Positions 61,023-64,000 of a stretch of DNA of 64,000 bases are shown here, in pieces; positions within the stretch are counted from its first letter, which is position 1, and every line of letters begins with the position of its first letter. Below the pieces are notes generated by a model. It ran no database searches and was not told where the DNA came from. It saw nothing but the letters and a program-made list of their open reading frames with translations. This DNA comes from UTCHB3 sp964625575 (lineage in GTDB: Bacteria > Bacteroidota > Ignavibacteria > Ignavibacteriales > Ignavibacteriaceae). The stretch lies in contig CAZVBQ010000002.1 in the NCBI GenBank assembly GCA_964625575.1, forward strand, positions 62,001 through 126,000, given 5' to 3'. The position numbers were made by a program, and so were the translations under genes.

Positions 61023-61034
61023 CTGATCGAGTTA

Positions 61035-63350
61035 CTATAAGCTGAAGTTTACATTAAAGAAGAAGGTTCTTGGTTGAGTCGGTCCGTAAACAAAGCCGGG
61101 ATCACGAGTGTAGCCGTAATCAAGGTCTTCCTGGAACGCGTCGGTGATGTTCTTGACGCCCACCGAGAGGGTGGCTTTAACCTTCTCAAACAGTTGAAGA
61201 CTCTTTGAAAAGGTTACATCAAATTCAAGGAAATCGCTGCTCTTTACCAGTTCGAGTCTTGGATCGGCAACTCCCTCAATCACGATCTCGTGGGGAACAT
61301 ACATACTGCCGGAGTATCTGGCGGAGGTGAAAAGATCGAATCCTTCACTGATCTCATAAGATACCCTGATGTAACCGAACTTATCGGGTGTCCTGAGGAA
61401 CTGCCTGGTATTGAAGTCTGTAACTTCTTTCGAGTAAAGATTTGATTTGAAGGTGAACCCCGACCTGATCTCAAGTCCGGCAACCGGCTTGATTCCAAGA
61501 TCCAAATCAATTCCCTTGGCTACAGCGCCGTCACTGTTAACCCTCTGCCAGAATTCAATATTACCTGTCGAGGAGATGAAGACATCAGCATAAGCATCAA
61601 ACAGTTCTGTATGAAATGCAGTCACACCAAAGAGAACCGGAATGCCACCGACAAAATCGATGAATTCAAAACCGGCGGTCAGGGTCGAACTTCTCTCCTC
61701 TTTCAGTCCCGGTGCATTTCGCAAGACCCTCTGTGTACCTTCGAGCCCGCAGATATGAAGATCTTCATCGAAGATCTGAGGAGCTTTGAATCCCGATGAG
61801 TATCCCGCTCTGAACTTCAGTGCGTCTGAAAACTTGTACATCACATTGATCCTGGGAGAGATTATCCAGTTTTCTAGCGATGAGTGACGGTCGAATCTTG
61901 CACCGGCGATAAGATTCAGTTGGTTGTTGGATCCGAAGGTCATTTCATCCTGCACGAAAAACCCGAGATTCGTAAATTTAGAGTCGAGGTAATACGCGGC
62001 AGAAGCAACGCTACGGTCGAGGAGATCGTCGTTATCATACTGCATTCCCGCTGAAACCGTGTGATTAGCAGCCATCCATTGCAATTGCACGCCCCCCGTG
62101 TGAAGCGGGTTCTCCGAGTATCCGTAATACGAAAGCGCGTCGAGGCGTGCTTTAGGTGTATCTTCAGCGAGCCCGCCATAGTAAGAGTCGCGCTTCAGAA
62201 TCGAGAAAGCGTAGTTTAGAGTGTATCTGAATGAACTGCCGGGGTCGTGAGTCCATTTCAATTTACCGCCCCATTTGCTGTGGTTGGTCCACTCTGCAAT
62301 TCTTGATTCGTGCACGGGACGGTCGAGCGACGCGCCTCCTCGTCTGTCCTCGACGATCCGGTGGAAAGATATTTGCAGATCACTTTTAGCGAATGGTTTT
62401 AAGAAGCCGTTAACGCCTATCGTCTCATTCGCGAGCTTTCCTATTTCCGTGAAACCGTCCCCATTCCGGTCATAACCTGATCTTTCCCGGGTTGAGCCGA
62501 AGAAGAATAGACCGGCGTCACCTGCTTCGGTCACGAGTTCAGCCACGGCTCCAACCTGCTGGTCGAACGCGCTTCCGAATGTGCTGCCGGAGTAACCGAT
62601 CCTTGAACGGTTAAAAGCGGGGCGTTTTGTCATCATGTTCACCGTGCCGGCAACCGCGCCCGCGCCGTAGAGAGCCGAGCCTCCCCCTTTAACTATCTCG
62701 ATCTGTTCGATCATTTCCTGCGGATAATGCTCGAGGCCGTAAACACCTCCGAGCGAACTGACAACAGGATCGCCGTCAATTAAAACCTGGGAATATTTAC
62801 CGTCGAATCCGAGTATTCTCACCTGAGTAAAGTTGCAGTTATTACAATCATTCTCAACCATTACTCCCGTGAGGAGCCCGAGCGATTGGGCGAGGTTGTA
62901 CGCACCCTGCTGTTGCATCTGCTTTTTCGTAATCAGTTCGGTTTTTACGGGCACATCCTCGTAAAGATGGCTTGAATTGGTGCCGGTAATAACCACGGTA
63001 CCAAGTTCGAGGAGAGCTTGTGAAAGCTCGATAACCAACCGTTGGGTATCTTCCTTCAGAGCAGTTTTAAGGTTCACCGATTTGTAACCCACCATCGATA
63101 CACTAACGGTCACCTCACCGGTGAGTATCCCGCTAATAATGAAGTCACCATTTTGGTCGGTCGCCGCGCCGAGGAATGTCCCTTGGATGACAACATTTGC
63201 TCCGGGGAGGGGTTCATTTGTTTTTTTATCGACTACTTTCCCTGAAAGGGTTTTCCCCTTATGGGGAACATCGTTTGCAGAAATTTCTTGTGTGAATGCT
63301 GCAAGTATAAATAATGTAACTAAAGCTAAAGTGTATTTTATCTGTTTCAT
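61035..63350 (-). CDS. TonB-dependent receptor with Cys-containing plug
   Basis: 771 residues: signal peptide (MKQIKYTLALVTLFILAAF), CarboxypepD_reg-like domain (about 30-115), plug (about 125-235) and barrel ending in FFFNVNFSL. The plug holds ENDCNNCNFTQVRILGFDG, a Cys-x-x-Cys motif seen in a branch of receptors linked to metal or cobalamin uptake; TVVITGTNSSHLYEDVPVKT precedes it. Substrate unknown, metal chelate is a guess. ATG 63350 gives the usual signal peptide; another ATG lies four codons upstream. Confidence 0.85.
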   Translation of the reverse strand: MKQIKYTLALVTLFILAAFTQEISANDVPHKGKTLSGKVVDKKTNEPLPGANVVIQGTFLGAATDQNGDFIISGILTGEVTVSVSMVGYKSVNLKTALKEDTQRLVIELSQALLELGTVVITGTNSSHLYEDVPVKTELITKKQMQQQGAYNLAQSLGLLTGVMVENDCNNCNFTQVRILGFDGKYSQVLIDGDPVVSSLGGVYGLEHYPQEMIEQIEIVKGGGSALYGAGAVAGTVNMMTKRPAFNRSRIGYSGSTFGSAFDQQVGAVAELVTEAGDAGLFFFGSTRERSGYDRNGDGFTEIGKLANETIGVNGFLKPFAKSDLQISFHRIVEDRRGGASLDRPVHESRIAEWTNHSKWGGKLKWTHDPGSSFRYTLNYAFSILKRDSYYGGLAEDTPKARLDALSYYGYSENPLHTGGVQLQWMAANHTVSAGMQYDNDDLLDRSVASAAYYLDSKFTNLGFFVQDEMTFGSNNQLNLIAGARFDRHSSLENWIISPRINVMYKFSDALKFRAGYSSGFKAPQIFDEDLHICGLEGTQRVLRNAPGLKEERSSTLTAGFEFIDFVGGIPVLFGVTAFHTELFDAYADVFISSTGNIEFWQRVNSDGAVAKGIDLDLGIKPVAGLEIRSGFTFKSNLYSKEVTDFNTRQFLRTPDKFGYIRVSYEISEGFDLFTSARYSGSMYVPHEIVIEGVADPRLELVKSSDFLEFDVTFSKSLQLFEKVKATLSVGVKNITDAFQEDLDYGYTRDPGFVYGPTQPRTFFFNVNFSL

Positions 63351-63431
63351 GATCGCTACCATAATTTTTCATAATGCTTATTTAAACTTAATCTAAATTA
63401 AAATAACGACAAAATTAAATTAATATTTTTA

Positions 63432-63527
63432 TTATTTAGGCCACCAGCCCGGCTTTCCCTCTTGCTTACCGCATGACTTGAGCTAAAACAGCGCGACGAC
63501 CAAAGGCAAAACCATACACTGTTTCAT
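63432..63527 (-). pseudogene. Mini lipoprotein interrupted by an amber codon
   Basis: ATG 63527 opens MKQCMVLPLVVALF, then TAG (63483-63485), and the frame goes on as LKSCGKQEGKPGWWPK to TAA at 63432. Read through the TAG, it is a lipoprotein signal peptide with lipobox (x-L-x-S-C-G) at the right place and a short tail. It starts 16 bases after the stop of the 95-residue membrane-protein gene. With only 31 codons this may be chance. Confidence 0.35.
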
Positions 63528-63543
63528 GTCAGATCCCGGAAGT

Positions 63544-63831
63544 CTATTTGAACATTTTCCTCGGATCATGGTCCGGTTTTTCACCATCTTCACGGTCAAG
63601 GTTGTGGAAGTCGAACTTCCCGTCAACGAAAGTTACTGCCCTGCGGGTGCCACGTTGATCCGCTGTACCTTCGGGGTTTTCCTGCTCCACTGCTGCCACT
63701 TCCTCCGCCTGATGTCTTGCCTTCTCTATCTCTTTAGCCAGTTTCTTTGTTCTCCGCCTCTCTCCGGCGAAGAAGATGACCGGAGTTACAACCGTGATCA
63801 GAAGCAAAAAGATGACTATCAGTTCAACCAT
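63544..63831 (-). CDS. Small single-helix membrane protein
   Basis: 95 residues: one N-terminal membrane helix (VELIVIFLLLITVVTPVIFF), then a basic and acidic cytoplasmic tail (GERRRTKKLAKEIEKARHQA). Not recognised; the shape recalls small inner-membrane scaffold proteins. The opposite-strand frame over the same bases lacks such features and is taken as its shadow. Confidence 0.55.
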   Translation of the reverse strand: MVELIVIFLLLITVVTPVIFFAGERRRTKKLAKEIEKARHQAEEVAAVEQENPEGTADQRGTRRAVTFVDGKFDFHNLDREDGEKPDHDPRKMFK

Positions 63832-64000
63832 GTTCTAGCCATAAATATAAAAAACAATACCGGAACCTAACTAAATAGTGATTATTTCTCAAACCCGGAT
63901 GGCACCCCCCCCCTGTTATTTTGTGACCGGAAGGTCAGATTGTTTCAACGCGTTTTGATTTTATTAATTAAATGCTAAATTTAGCCTCAAGATTCTTACA
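63832..64000. other. Intergenic end of window
   Basis: 169 bases, AT-rich at the end, presumably holding the promoter of the small membrane protein. No gene, repeat or clear box is visible. Confidence 0.4.

Noticed and set aside
18055..63527. TAG as a recoded sense codon
   Set aside because: Two frames are broken by TAG, but TAG is the normal final stop of other intact genes here (GT117 at 22060, the propeller at 37800), so recoding is not supported.
63526..63870. 114-codon plus-strand frame
   Set aside because: It overlaps the minus-strand gene with a clear membrane helix and charged tail; its own product is Cys- and Leu-rich without pattern.

Overview
The window looks like chromosome from a member of the Ignavibacteria (Ignavibacteriota; Bacteroidota/Chlorobi side of the tree). 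The reasons are: many secreted proteins ending in a type IX secretion (T9SS) sorting tail of the NFPNPFNPET / YDILGREVA type; TonB-dependent receptors paired with a DUF4249 lipoprotein; a GT117 (DUF2723) membrane glycosyltransferase; moderate GC; and promoters of the Bacteroidota kind (TTTG-N19-TATTTTTG before cydAB, TTG-N20-TATCTTTG before the his operon). Taxonomy is inferred from gene content only; there is no rRNA or tRNA in the window.

Layout. 1-4554: two tandem membrane-tethered regulator-like genes (the first cut by the window edge) and an SDR oxidoreductase. 4706-8461: FecR-domain protein, HAD phosphatase, GroES-like protein, secreted endonuclease I. 8523-15189: a compact seven-gene histidine operon, hisG-hisD-hisCB-hisH-hisA-hisF-hisIE, with hisC and hisB fused. 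It is preceded by a promoter, a 22-residue leader peptide with five His codons, and overlapping antiterminator and terminator hairpins. 15197-17810: DUF3109 protein, rpoN and an isoprenylcysteine-methyltransferase-like protein in one overlapping operon. 17900-18756: a decay zone with a HEPN-like remnant, a DUF4160 gene broken by one amber codon, an intact DUF2442 gene and a frameshifted small gene.

18813-34727: GT117, GT9, a lone receiver protein, a YCF48-repeat T9SS protein with a small barrel, then TonB receptor + DUF4249 lipoprotein + MscS channel + zinc phospholipase-like protein. 35002-47268: an accessory secretome block of propeller and repeat proteins with T9SS tails, an OmpA protein and a WG-repeat protein, ending in two tandem paralogs (730 and 732 aa) with overlapping start and stop codons. 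47267-47842: a four-helix-bundle (23S rRNA intervening-sequence protein family) gene bracketed by short tandem-repeat arrays in opposite orientation.

47922-57260 is mostly core: efp-accB-accC-gcvH; guaA-TPR-binding protein-radC; a lipoprotein/LysM pair with signs of high expression; phoH. 57292-64000: small proteins, a stranded T9SS tail, DUF1579, cydAB with tandem repeats touching the cydB stop codon, a TonB receptor and small membrane/lipoprotein genes.

The most interesting points are the complete his attenuator, the HisC-HisB fusion, the paired kelch/LamG-TM-winged-helix regulators, the four-helix gene between opposed repeat arrays (and the habit of these arrays to start at stop codons), and repeated evidence for shuffling and stranding of T9SS tails.
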